DNA of 64,000 nt, taken from NCBI GenBank assembly GCA_022605405.1, contig JABYQQ010000002.1, forward strand, positions 186,001-250,000, in the 5' to 3' direction. Positions 23,981-34,727 of the stretch are shown here, piece by piece (position 1 is the stretch's first letter; every line of letters starts with the position of its first letter). Position numbers and translations under genes: made by a program. The stretch comes from Earliella scabrosa. Its lineage: Eukaryota; Basidiomycota; Agaricomycetes; Polyporales; Polyporaceae. The notes under the pieces were generated by a model that saw only the letters and a list, made by a program, of their open reading frames with translations, did not search any database and was not told the DNA's origin.

Positions 23981-24643
23981 TCATGCAGCGTTCATCTCGC
24001 TGGGAGGCTCGTCGAGGCCGACAGCGGCCTCAACAGCGCTCGCGACGGCTTCTATGCCTCCGGTCACCCCGGTCGCTTTCTGTTGCGCCGCACCATCAGG
24101 ATCCACGAGGAATTGGACGGCGGTGCTGGATAAGGAATGACGTCAGTGGAACGCCGATTGACAGGACGTGGGTGAGCCTTACCCAGACGGCTCGTGGGCA
24201 GCGACGGACGACAAACTCGCAGGCGGGACATGGTCGCGCACCGCGTCGGCGATGGCAGCAGACAGGTCAGACGAGGGCATACCGAGCGCGGCAGCCAGGT
24301 CGTTGATCCTGTCTTCAACCGTCGGCTCGCCCCTCTCCCTCTCTCCGGACTCTCCGTACACCTTCCGGCCATCCGCATTGTTTTGCAGCGCGTCCGCGCC
24401 CGGTGGACGCTTCCCCAGGGCGAGGTTCCACCAACCACCGACGTCGGTCTTCCACTGGAAGAGCCGCCAGCTGTAAAAGGCGAGGAGCGCGAGACCGAAG
24501 AGTGCGATGTAGTAGTTGAAACGGTGGAGGGGTGTCTTTGAGAAGGGAGGGGAGACGGGGCGAATACCTTTGCGGTCGCGCGGAGGCGGGAGGTCTGAGG
24601 ATGACTTGACCGCGGAGGAGTCGCTACGGATGTTTTCGGACAT
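23981..24643 (-). CDS. Single-pass membrane protein, hypothetical
   Basis: Exons 24643-24183 and 24125-23981 join in phase to 201 residues. After a polar, proline-rich N-terminus comes one hydrophobic helix (YYIALFGLALLAFYSW, about residues 45-60), then an acidic and polar domain with RINDLAAALGMPSSDLSAAI. The C-terminus (TAVQFLVDPDGAAQQKATG) is read from exon 2. An alternative in-frame ATG at 24769 would add 42 residues; the shorter start is chosen because the extra stretch has no hydrophobic or conserved look and would bring the start within 64 bp of the tRNA-Phe. I do not recognise the family. Subcellular site unknown. Confidence 0.65.
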
Positions 24644-24832
24644 GCTGAGGATGCGATGGACAGGGTTTTCTGAGACGTGTAGGTGGTGGGTAGTGTTGGC
24701 CAACGGCCGAGCATTTATGAAGCCTTGGGCCGCGGGCGTCTGTAATGGGGCTTGTAGCAATGACGTCATGACCAAAGTGAGGCGGGCGCGTGCTCTGCGG
24801 GTTAAGGGTTCATGGTGCGCCGTCTCATCGTC

Positions 24833-24905
24833 GCCGGGATAGCTCAGCTGGGAGAGCAACAGACTGAAGTTCTGGAGGTCGCGTGTTCAATCCACGCTCC
24901 TGGCA
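24833..24905 (+). tRNA. tRNA-Phe (anticodon GAA), third copy
   Basis: Same 73 nt as the genes at 5806 and 20156. A T5 Pol III stop follows near 24924. It is divergently placed 190 bp from the one-helix protein start at 24643. Confidence 0.95.
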
Positions 24906-25696
24906 TTTCAGAAATCGTTCGACTGTTTTTGGGATTTTACTCAACGCCGGTATGGTGTATATGTGATCAAACTCCTACATAGCAATCGTCGGTACGGATG
25001 TCTGATCCCAGTTCTCGAGGACATCCCTACAGCGGCGCGTCCATAGAAGGCGACTCCTTGAGAGCGCGTTGTCCAGCTTGTGTCCAGCGGTGGAGTCTGG
25101 TGGAGTCCGCCTCGTGCGCAACTGGCGCGCTCTCGATATCCTTGGCACTTGCGCGACGCTCGCGATCAGCCCACAAGTACTATGTAATAAGTAAGCATAA
25201 CAGTCCGTTTGGCGAAGCGTGCGACTCCTAGTGCGACTCTCCGAGTCTCCCTGCAACGGCGTCTGTATTGCCTTTCTCGGAACTGCAATCAGCATCATGA
25301 CGTAAGTTGTGAACCTCTCACGTTTAACTCACTTAGTCTTACCCCCTCGCCTTTGCTGTACTGCGATGATTCCGATTCTTCCCAAGCGTGAGCTCGTGCT
25401 GCAGGACGTGATGACAGACCCACTCAATGGTCTGACATCATGATATCCCTCGCACCCTGTCTTTAGTACACTCCTGCCACACCGACTTCGACGCTGGCAG
25501 TGGATACCTATGTTTGTCACTCGTCAGACAGTGAGACCAGCGCTACGCCCGCTCATGGGCGGTGCCAGCGAAGGGCTTGCTTCTCAATTTCCCAACGAGC
25601 GCTGGCTAGCTGTCCTTACTAAAAACCAACAGCCTGAGGCTTGAGCTGAGCCTCACAGTGTCACTATTTCTCCAACCCCGCCAATCCGACACCACA
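24906..25696. other. No gene supported; F-box gene upstream region
   Basis: Only short open frames. The last 100 bp is the likely promoter and 5' UTR of the F-box gene that starts at 25697; no clear TATA box is seen. Confidence 0.45.
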
Positions 25697-27396
25697 ATGC
25701 CTCCCGCTGAGGGTGGTGCAACTATTCAAGTTCCGATTTCCCTTGAGAACTCCCCAGTTGGCAGTATCGCTGCCGATCTGCACTACGATATTCTCTTACT
25801 GATCTTCCAAGAGTTCGACCTAGGGCTTCTTATCGGCCGCACGGACTGCGCGCAATGTGCCCTCGTATGTCGCGCCTGGTCTGATCCGGCGTCCAAAGTC
25901 CTTTGGAGGACGTTCTGGTACTCCACGATCCCCTTGTGCCATATCCTCCTTCCTCTACCCAATGCAAGCGAGGCGTATAACAATCCGGGAGAGAGCGGAT
26001 TGACCGAGTACTATGACAAGGTGCGTAACTTCACTGGCAACCGCGTCTTTGATTATTCCATCACAAGACCGAGACTCACCCTTTGCATTCGCAGATCATC
26101 GCGGAACGACCGTGGACCGCGCCGAACGTATGGGAACGCTTCCTCCACTGCGCCGCTCGTGTGCGAGAGATCAGCATGTGGACGCCAAACCCATCGGAGG
26201 CGAAGCTGCTGGATGTCCTTCTGGAGTACAACGGCGGGACCACGTTCCTCCCTTCATTGCTCTCATTGGGGTGGACCCAGACTGCGTCAAGGGAAGCTCG
26301 CGACGTCGTTTGTGCACTCGTCCCCTCATCCCTACAGACGATGAACTACGAGGTCGCGGTCGACGTACCCGAAGATGAGGTCTCAAGCGCGCTGAACCGT
26401 CTAGCAGCGAAAGCCCCCCATCTCGCTTCCCTCACAGCTCCCAACTCTCACGGCGAAACCTCTCTCATCCCATCCATGACGGCCTTCGCATCCTTGCGCA
26501 GCCTGTACTGCTACGGCCCCAGACCTCTCACCCCGGCAGACTTCAAGACGTTCGCTGCGACGCCGCTCTCAACGCTCGAGTCGCTCCTGTGCCGCGTCGA
26601 CGGCTTCGCCGGCTGTCCCCCCAGCGAGACGTTCAGCGCGCCCAAGCTCCGACACATGCGCGTACACGGCGTCAAGCGCAGCGCGCTCTCCGGGTTCTTC
26701 CCCCATCTGCGCGCGCCCAGGCTGGAAGACGTCGAGATCGACATCACGGAGATGGGCGGCGACTACAGTGCGTTCGGGAACGCGGACCTACTCAAAGAGG
26801 TCGCCGACGCAGCGTTCGCACCAAGCCTGCGAGGAATCAAGTTCCACACCCGCCCGCGGCATCGCGCCTACGGCAACGTTCCCTCCGCGCCTATCGGCGA
26901 CGTCGTGAAGCCCCTGCTCGCGCTCCCGGATCTCCGGCGCGTCGACATCAAGTACGACTGGCTCTCGTCTTTGACGGACGAGGCGGTGCTCAACCTCGCG
27001 CGGGCGTGGCCCAGGCTCGAGGAGCTCCACCTCGCGTTGACGAACTACCGGGGTCCGTTCCCCACCCACGCCGCGTTCTCGCATCTCGCGCAACACTGCC
27101 CGAAGCTCGTACAGCTGAGTCTGAAGACACCGCTCAATATCGAAGGCGGGGTGAGCCTCGTCGTACCGGAGAACACCTCCGGGGCCGGACACCCTCTGCG
27201 CGCGCTGAGGTTCAACGTACGGCTGTGGGACACGGAGGGCATCCCGCCAAAAGACCTCGCGCGCCATCTCCATGCTCTGTTCCCGAACCTCGTCCTCGAC
27301 CAGGGCAACCTCGACGACTTCCCTCCTTTGGTCCGCTTGCGGGATCCGTGGGAGAGGTTGTGGGACGAGCTTCGGACCCTACAACAGTCTCACTAG
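25697..27396 (+). CDS. F-box-like protein with degenerate leucine-rich repeats
   Basis: Exons 25697-26020 and 26095-27396 join in phase to 541 residues. The N-terminal F-box-like segment reads ADLHYDILLLIFQEFDL...CALVCRAWSDPASKVLWRTF (about residues 30-85). Beyond residue 150 the sequence shows repeated leucine-rich units such as FASLRSLYCYG, LSTLESLLCRVDG, PKLRHMRVHGV, PRLEDVEIDI, LPDLRRVDIKYDW, PRLEELHLALTNYR and CPKLVQLSLKT. Such proteins usually select substrates for SCF ubiquitin ligases (family knowledge); the substrate here is unknown. The start is the ATG at the head of the F-box frame. These genes are very numerous in Agaricomycetes. Convergent with the sugar transporter downstream. 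Confidence 0.85.
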
Positions 27397-27726
27397 AAGA
27401 TCATTGCATCTCCTTCGTTCGGCCGTTTACCTTTTGCTCATCTTGACTACTGACGATTATTCGACCCCCTCAGCTGACCTGTGCGCATCCTCTCCTTCGA
27501 TCCACAGCCCGCTGACACCGTCCCCATTGTTTGCGTCCCGGCCTCGACTTCGTTTTCGTGCCAATGTGTTCACCCCAAATGAACGAAGCCTCCAAGATCC
27601 GTGGTATTATATTATGCTACAGTACATGCGCACGAGATACAAGTACACTTGCGTCACTCGCACAGTCCTTTATTCGTTGCGTGAGGAACCATGTCCACAC
27701 CAGGTGATCTTCTGTCGTCCACAAAG
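27397..27726. other. Convergent 3' region
   Basis: 330 bp between the stop of the F-box gene and the stop of the minus-strand transporter. It should hold both 3' UTRs. No further gene is seen. Confidence 0.6.
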
Positions 27727-30067
27727 TTAGACGGTCTCCCGCACCCCTTTCCGGGAAGAGTACGCGGGAGGCGACGCCGTACCCGTCTGGGAACGCCGGC
27801 CCTTCTCCGCGTGCTCGAACCTCGACTCCTCGCCCGCGCCCGCCTCAAGCGGCTTATGCGCCTCCGCCGCGCGTCCCTGCTCCACAAAGTCCCTGCGCGA
27901 CGCGAACCCCTCCGGCGCCCAGTGGCGGGACGTCCACGGCTTGCAGTTCGGGTCGCAGTACATCATGTCGACGCTCTCGAGGGAGAGGTCCGAGGACTCG
28001 TAGAGGAAGAAGTAGACGACGATCGCGCCCGCGAGGTTGCACCCCGCAAAGACGAAGCCGTAGCTGTAGTGGATCGCGTCGGTGATGAAGGGCGTGAAGA
28101 AGGCGAGGAGGAAGTTCCAGAGCCAGTTGCTCGCGGTGGCGAGCGCGGCTTGGCGCGCGCGCGTGCGGGTCGGGAAGGTCTCGCCGATGAGGATCCAGAT
28201 GCCCCTGTTGGCGGGTGAGGAAGTGATTGAGAAGAGTGGAGAGGGAACACGATACGTACGGTGCCCAGGTCATGGCGTATCCGAAGATGAAGAGACATGC
28301 AGAGACGATCATCACTGTGCTCACAAGTGAGTCATGTGAATATAGATGTCTGCTGAGCACACTCACGTTTGCCGATGCCCTGATCAGCACTAGGGTCCCT
28401 TGCGGTACCAGCAGCGGCGAATACGAAGAGCCATGCGGACTGCCACAGACCGCCGACGATGAGTGGCATACGACGTCCGAACTACAAGCGGTATGTCAGA
28501 CCCCTTCGTCGCTGAAGTACATCGTGGACTGCACGAACCTTCTCCATAACGTACATGCCGCCGAATGTGCAGCCAAAGTTGACAGCACCGAGGATGATTT
28601 GCGTCACGAACGAGTCCTGGATTCCTACGGATACGAAGATGGTCGCACCATACTATATGTTCAAGTGCGTTCAGAACGGCAATCGACGTCATCCGTGGAC
28701 CTGAATGCCACTTACGTAGAAGAAGTAGTTGGCGCCAGTGAGCTGTTGGAACATTTGGAGCGTCATGCCTGCGGACTGTCAACGCACTGCGATCACCAGT
28801 GGAACGATGGATACGTACAGAGCAGAGTGCGGTAGAGTTGCATGCGCTGGGGACGGAAGCAGTCGACCCATCCAGCCTTAACCTTGCTCTCGTACTCAAT
28901 CGCGGATCGCATCTCTTCCAACTATGCGACCGAATGCTTCAGTAAGTAGCCTGCTGAGAAACAAGAGAGATCGCGTACCTCGCGATGGACGAATCGGTGC
29001 TGCTCTGCCTCCTGCTCAGGAATACCACGAGCAAGGGCAATCGAGCGGCGTGCGTCGTCAAACCGACCATGTGCAGTCAGCCATCTGGACCGATGCATTC
29101 AGCGAGGAGCTCGCGCACGTGGCAGAATAGGCGTACCTCGGAGACTCTGGCATGAACAGAATGCCGATGCCGAGAATGAGCGGCCAGACAAAGCCAATGC
29201 CGACGACGGTGCGCCACGATCCAGAGCCCGGGATCTCTCGCGCTCCGATCGATATGCAGTCTACATCGAAGCGTCTGTCAGCTGTGTGTGCTTCTGCCAA
29301 TAACGGAGCCTCTTACAGGCAACGAGGATACCGAAAGTGATGAACAGCCTAGGTCGGACGTCATGGTGAGCGTCGTGTGACGTACGTGCAGAGCACTCGG
29401 GACGTACTGATAGGTGGCAGTGAGCGTGCCCCGGATTTGCGGAGGCGCGGTCTCGGCTTGGTACATCGGCACTGCAGCGCTCAGGGAGCCAACACCCAGT
29501 CCGCTGACGAGACGCCCGATGGCGAACTGCTCCCAGGAGTGGAACGCCAGGATCTGGATGAGCACACCGACCATGAACACGCCGCACTCCACCGTCATTG
29601 CATACCGACGGCCGAGGTAGTCAGCGGTTCTGCAGCGCAGGTACACAGAGCGTCAGCTATTGCATCCATGCCGTAAGTATGGAACTTACGGGGCTCCAAT
29701 AAGCGCACCGACGAGCGTGCCGACGCTGAGGAGTGCCACGATGAGGCCCTCGCGGACGACGGTGAATGAGCATGTTGAGGCGTCGCTTGGGTCCGAGCAG
29801 TCGGCGAAACGGAGGAGGAAGTCGTCCATGAGGAGGATATCGGATATCTGACCGGTGTCGTACTACACATACACAACGTGTTAGTCGTACTCCGCCGTCA
29901 TGCTCGCTGAGATGTGCTCACTCCGAAGATGAATCCTCCCATGGAGGCAAGGAGGGCCAGCATGATTGCGATCCATCCTATCGGCAATCCTTCACTAGAG
30001 CATGAATCACATCAGTCTCTCTGCGCTTGACTCTAAGACGCTACACGCACACATAAAATAATGCCAT
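27727..30067 (-). CDS. MFS sugar transporter
   Basis: Proton-coupled hexose-type transporter of the plasma membrane (family knowledge). Thirteen exons join in phase to 554 residues: 30067-30051, 29994-29922, 29862-29690, 29629-29408, 29348-29317, 29260-29137, 29084-28979, 28921-28819, 28768-28716, 28652-28539, 28481-28367, 28314-28260 and 28204-27727. Signatures in order: GGFIFGYDTGQIS in helix 1, ADYLGRRYAM (the D-x-x-GRR loop), GRLVSGLGVGSLSAAVPMYQ, PPQIRGTL, MPESPRWL, LQMFQQLTGANYFFYYG, the second FGRR, GIWILIGETFPTRTRAR and ESSDLSLESVD. About 12 hydrophobic segments fit the usual fold. The C-terminal tail past VDMMYCDPNCKPW is polar. The start exon codes only MALFYV. Exact sugar specificity cannot be told from sequence by eye. 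Confidence 0.93.
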
Positions 30068-31417
30068 GACGGGTGGAGGTTAGACGCTGTGGGGCTGGCA
30101 GTAGGGGCAAGATGCGGGGATGCGGGGGACGTGGAGAGCAGTCGTGCCAGTCGTCAAGGCCGTTGCAAAATCGTACGTCGGATGCAAACGAAATGCAAAG
30201 ATAGAGCGGGGAGGAGGGCGCGGAAGCCTGGTTATATAGCGATTCCGCCCGGGGGATGACATCACCGTCAGCGCTTTACGACGTCGTGCACCCCGGTGAG
30301 GCGAGTGGAGAGGCCCGCAGATTCGCACGAGAACATGGACGGCAGCGAGCGTGTCTCTCGCTGCCGTCGGCCGCACGGGTTTGAGATCTGTCGGCGTTTT
30401 CGTCGAGTTTCGTCGTCGGCGATCATCGCAACGGGCGCTTAATACAGGTGCAAGTCCAACCCATGATGGCCAGGCTCGGCGGAACTTGCTGGGATGAACA
30501 TTTCAGTCCTGGCTTATGCCCATGGACCGGAGTTGTTGAGGCGGAAGAGCGGCGAGAACGTTTAGGAAGCCGCAATCGGCGGTTGGGCGACGGAAAGCCT
30601 TCCGAAAGCGTGGTGGTTTGTCAGAACGAGTTACACAAGGACTCCGGATCACTAAGCGAACGAGGATCCTCACAAGCTGAGGCCTGAGGGCTCAGCGCTC
30701 AGGCTGAATCCTCGTCGCCTCGTGGCAGGAGCTGCGCGATTCCCGGCAACGAGATAGAAGACACCGATGCTCCTGGTCCATGCGGTCAACCTGTAGATTG
30801 GGATTCGGGAACGCGGGGAACGATCTTCAGCGGCGGGGATATGAGAGGGCGTGTGGATCTGGTAGCGGGTATTAGATGGATATGCACTGATCTGCGAGAT
30901 GTGATCACGTACAAACCAAGTCATGCCTCGCCTGTCGTAAGAACGGCCCTTCACACATGTAGCGTCGATGGCCAGGAACGGACAAAGATCAACAGTAGAA
31001 CTTGGTGGCAGGGGAAGAGTGCGTGGCAGGCATAGGCAAATGTAGGCGAGGGCAAGGCTAGTCATGAAGAAGAAAACAGGCATCCCCAAGAGATCACTCC
31101 AGCTGCAGTCTCGGAGCAGTGGCTTGTCGGAACTTTTGAGCGTCTATCGGGATGCATCCCGATGGCCTTTTGCATCCGGATGCACTTGCTATCTTCCTAT
31201 CGAGAATATCACGACAATGAGTTGCACCATAAAACTGTAGTATGATACTGTATGACTGCACTATACGACCTACTTGCCAGGAGATGGAGCGTAGCAATGT
31301 CAGGAGGAGGCGAAAGTTGGGCGCTTAATGGCCTTTCCTCCAGATACCCGTGGGAAAGTTCCGACACTGTGTGCGGAAAGAGACCATGAATCAAAAGGTC
31401 TGCGTCCGCCAAAGAGA
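30068..31417. other. Upstream region of the sugar transporter
   Basis: No gene is supported. Near 31146-31161 there is a 16-bp perfect palindrome, TCGGGATGCATCCCGA, followed within 25 bp by another GCATCC-rich stretch; it could bind a dimeric regulator or be chance. Short open frames have no motif. Confidence 0.4.
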
Positions 31418-31489
31418 TGCCCATTGGCTGGATTGAACAACCGACCTCACCATTACGAGTGGCGCGCTCTACCACTGAGCTAAACGGGC
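31418..31489 (-). tRNA. tRNA-Thr (anticodon CGU)
   Basis: 72-nt cloverleaf on the minus strand: acceptor GCCCGTT pairs with AATGGGC; D arm GCTC/GAGC; anticodon stem CGCCA/TGGTG with loop CTCGTAA giving CGT, which reads ACG; T arm GGTTG-TTCAATC-CAGCC; discriminator A. A TTTT stop lies about 20 bp downstream on the minus strand. Identical to 34536-34607. Confidence 0.93.
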
Positions 31490-31600
31490 ATAGAAAACAT
31501 AGGCAGACACAGCGATACACCCGCGTACGGCGAAGAATGAGATGCATACTCTTTTGGAGGTTAAGTATCCTCTACTCTCCGCAACGCACCAGGTACTGCG

Positions 31601-32364
31601 ATGGCCTCCAGCTCGTCTGCACAACCGCAACAAATCAACGTCACAGACCTCGACGTCCCGCAGCTCGCGGACGTCCGCAGGCAGCTCGAAGAGGTGCGCC
31701 AGCCCCCACATCTCATCTCGCAGCCCCGCGCGAACGCGCCGTCCTATTACTAACCTCTCGATCCATCCACGCGCAGGAGCTCACCCACCTCTCGAACTCG
31801 TACGCGCAGCTCCGCCAGGCGCAAGCCAAGTTCCGCGCGTGCATCGACAACGTCGGGCAGGTCAAGCCCGAGAACAAGGGTGCGTGCGTCCGCTCCTCCC
31901 TCTCCTTCCCCTCCCCCCTCAATCCTGACGCCTTCCCGCTTCCCTGTCCTGACCTTCCCCTTCTCTCGCACGCGATCCCAAACGCAGGCAAGACGATCCT
32001 CGTCCCCCTCACGAACTCGCTGTACGTGCCCGGGAAGCTGCGCGACGTCGAGCACGTCATCGTCGATGTCGGGACGGGGTACTACGTCAAGAAGGTGCGC
32101 CCTTTCCCCACTCCCGTCCTCCCTTTGCTATCGCGCGCGATCTCAAGCCCGCTCATCCTCCCCCGCTTTCCCCGTGTCCCCCGTGTCCAGACGCGGCCGC
32201 AGGCGTTGAAGCACTACGAGAACAAGGTCGAATTCATCCGGACAAACCTCGAGGCGCTGCAGGAGACGATCACCAAAAAGCAGGAGAACATGAACTACCT
32301 GATCAACGTCCTCCAGATGAAGCTGCAGCAGCAGGCGGGCGCGAAGGACGCCAAAGCGGGGTAG
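31601..32364 (+). CDS. GIM5: Prefoldin subunit 5
   Basis: Alpha-type subunit of the hexameric prefoldin co-chaperone that passes unfolded actin and tubulin to the CCT chaperonin (family knowledge). Exons 31601-31693, 31777-31879, 31988-32094 and 32191-32364 join in phase to 158 residues, the usual size. The fold is visible as coiled coil, beta hairpins, coiled coil: DVPQLADVRRQLEEELTHLS, then TILVPLTNSLYVPGKL and HVIVDVGTGYYVKK, then HYENKVEFIRTNLEALQETI followed by KQENMNYLINVLQMKLQQQ. The start is the first ATG, giving the short Ser/Gln leader typical of the family. Its 5' end lies 112 bp from a divergent tRNA-Thr. Confidence 0.95.
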
Positions 32365-33051
32365 TGCCCGGGCCCCACGGGGCGGCCAGAACACGGTCAG
32401 TGCGCGAAAGCTACCGACCGATCCGCTCTCGAGAATCTTGCGCTTACCATACCACTCCCCGCACCAGCAGAACGGGGATGTACGCATAGCTGTATAGGTA
32501 GACTCGGAAGATATATTCATATAGTCAAGACCATATCGGAGCGACGGATCAGGAGACATCAGACGAGGGTAAAGGGAAACATAGAGGGGGAAAGAGTATT
32601 CGTATGCATGCATAAGGGTGGGGAGGGGATGTGACCGGGACACGCAACTGCAGACACAACACCCGAGGCAGAAAGTATCCAAATCAGAACTCGGTACCAC
32701 GCCAAGATGAGAAGGGGGAACCCATACTGCATACCATGGTGCTCGAAACCTCGATCTGCTGGGAACATCGCGACCAACGCGGCCGCGCGGTTCCCTGTCG
32801 GATGGAAATGTCCAGCCATGCCACTGAAGCCTGTGTCCGGGTGGACCGATGAGCGTCGGCAGGCCCTATGCTTTTCGCGCGTGGGCGATGCACTGGTGGC
32901 TGACATCCGGAGCGGATGATTCCTCTAGGTAGGTCTGTCGGGTGAGTTAGGTCGAGTGACTGACAATGCGTCATCTAAGGTCGTGTCAGCGAAGGCAGGA
33001 ACCCACGGCTGAGAAATGCGCACCTGTTGTTTGGTTGACGAGTAGCGTCAG
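32365..33051. other. Convergent 3' region
   Basis: 687 bp between the prefoldin stop and the stop of the minus-strand PIN gene. Only shadow frames; presumably the two 3' UTRs and spacer. Confidence 0.5.
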
Positions 33052-34278
33052 TTAAGGGTCGAGCTTCTCGCCACGCGCGAGAACACGGACGACGCGGTTG
33101 GGCTGGGTGACCATCTCCATCATGGTCATGACCGCCTGCGGGCGTTCGACCAGCCCTGTGCCTGTGGCCATCGAGGGCGGCCTCGAGCCCTGCGCGGCTC
33201 CGCGCGAGTTGCGCCGCCCACGTCCAGCCTGAGTCCTCTTCGCACGCTCTTCTTCCCCAGAGCGCCGCCCGCCGTCGCCCGACCGACGGCCTTTGACGGA
33301 TGGATCGGCCGCGCCATTGCCCGGGTGGGCCTGGGGCGGGGCAGACGTCACCTCCAGCACCTCCACGCCAGCCTTTGCGGCCCAGCTTGCAACGAGAGAG
33401 CCAGCGAGCCGGGACTCGTACCTGTTCGGCTGAGGAGCGGGGAGGGGCACGGGCGAGGCGGAGATAGGAGCGGGGTTCGCGGGCTCGACCGGGGTGTCTG
33501 CGGGAGGGGAGAGAACGGCGAGCACGACACGGGGCGTTGCCGTCTTCTTCTCAGCAGCGTTGAGCTCCTCGGCCGCGTGTTCGACCTCCCAGCGTGCGCA
33601 GCAGATGGTGCGACGGACCCATTCTGGGGAGGCGCCGAGCGTGGCGGCTGGCTGGCCGTCGAACGGGATGTGGTCCCAGAGCACGAATGCGTCGTCCCGC
33701 TGCACGCGGATCCGCGGGTTGGTTCCTACTTGCGCCTCGAGGATGCGGGACGCGGCGCGGGCGCGTTGGGCGAGGACGCTGGTGCCCTTCTTGAGCAGAT
33801 CCAGTGTGTTCAGCGCTGTGGCGCGGGGCACTGTTAGGCGGGCGAGGCGGGTAGAGCGGGATCGGGGCTGCTCACCTTCGAGGGGGATGATCACAATCTC
33901 CTCACGGCCCTCGCGGCACCACTTCTTGAGGTGGTAGAGGCCGTGGATGAGGACGCTGGCGTCGACGACGACGACATCCGCATCCTTGGGGCCCTTCCCG
34001 TCCTCGCTCCGCCTCTCGTGCTCCCGCTCGCCCCGCTGCCCGTCCGGATGCCTCGCCCGCTCCTCCACGCCCTCGTCGCTGCGCTTCTTGATGACCTTCG
34101 GGCCCGTGACGGACCTCTTCGTGTCGCTGCCCCGCCAACTGTCCGGAGCACGGCGCTCGCGCCAGTTGCCGCCGGTGTGGACGGATTTCTCGAGCTGTTC
34201 GACTTTGTGGTTGAGGAAGGCGGCGCCGAGAGCGCGAGACATGGCGAGCTTGCTGGGAGCGACCTTTGTGTCGGCCAT
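33052..34278 (-). CDS. PIN-domain protein, putative RNase
   Basis: The core reads DADVVVVDASVLIHGLYHLKKW followed by EEIVIIPLE, the first strand, helix and second strand of a PIN nuclease domain with an acidic residue after the first strand. The rest of the domain (ATALNTLDLLKKGTSVLAQR and later VLWDHIPF) follows. The C-terminus is a basic, Arg-rich tail (RGRRNSRGAAQ). PIN proteins of this layout act in RNA decay or rRNA processing; I cannot tell which. The frame is open for 408 residues, but a 45-nt in-frame segment (33875-33831) begins GTGAGC and ends CTAACAG, a normal intron, so the protein is probably 393 residues. The start is ATG 34278 (MADTKVAPS). The 3' end is GC-rich and antisense frames there are shadows. 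Confidence 0.75.
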   Translation of the reverse strand: MADTKVAPSKLAMSRALGAAFLNHKVEQLEKSVHTGGNWRERRAPDSWRGSDTKRSVTGPKVIKKRSDEGVEERARHPDGQRGEREHERRSEDGKGPKDADVVVVDASVLIHGLYHLKKWCREGREEIVIIPLEGEQPRSRSTRLARLTVPRATALNTLDLLKKGTSVLAQRARAASRILEAQVGTNPRIRVQRDDAFVLWDHIPFDGQPAATLGASPEWVRRTICCARWEVEHAAEELNAAEKKTATPRVVLAVLSPPADTPVEPANPAPISASPVPLPAPQPNRYESRLAGSLVASWAAKAGVEVLEVTSAPPQAHPGNGAADPSVKGRRSGDGGRRSGEEERAKRTQAGRGRRNSRGAAQGSRPPSMATGTGLVERPQAVMTMMEMVTQPNRVVRVLARGEKLDP

Positions 34279-34535
34279 GGTCGTGGTAATGGTGCAAGAT
34301 GAGTTTGGGTTTGTGGAGGCCCGGGCCCGGAAGTCGGAGCTCAGCCACCGCTGCGCCTCATCCCCAAATGTGGGTAGTGTCACATTCCGAGTCACAAAGA
34401 CGTACCGTCGACGAGTTGTGATGCAGGGGCTCTGAGAGAGATCTCCTTCGACTGATCATGCTTGTGTACATTCGTGTCCACATCTGAAGTGGTTCGGTAA
34501 GTAAAAGCTGCGAAAAATGATTTTCCGAAGCACGA

Positions 34536-34607
34536 TGCCCATTGGCTGGATTGAACAACCGACCTCACCATTACGAGTGGCGCGCTCTACCACTGAGCTA
34601 AACGGGC
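34536..34607 (-). tRNA. tRNA-Thr (anticodon CGU), second copy
   Basis: Identical over 72 nt to 31418-31489, on the same strand 3.1 kb away. The GATGCCC context at the 3' end is shared as well. A TTTTT stop follows on the minus strand near 34515. Confidence 0.93.
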
Positions 34608-34727
34608 TACAATGACGTAACCCCAATGTTTTATCTACGTCGACACCGCGCTATGGAACTCTAATACGCGTACGCATACACTGACCTGTGTGTACTATAT
34701 TCCGTTTCTCCTCCACCACAATCTGAG

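Noticed and set aside
33325..33937. Long plus-strand frames of 147-170 codons
   Set aside because: Antisense to the PIN-domain gene in GC-rich sequence.
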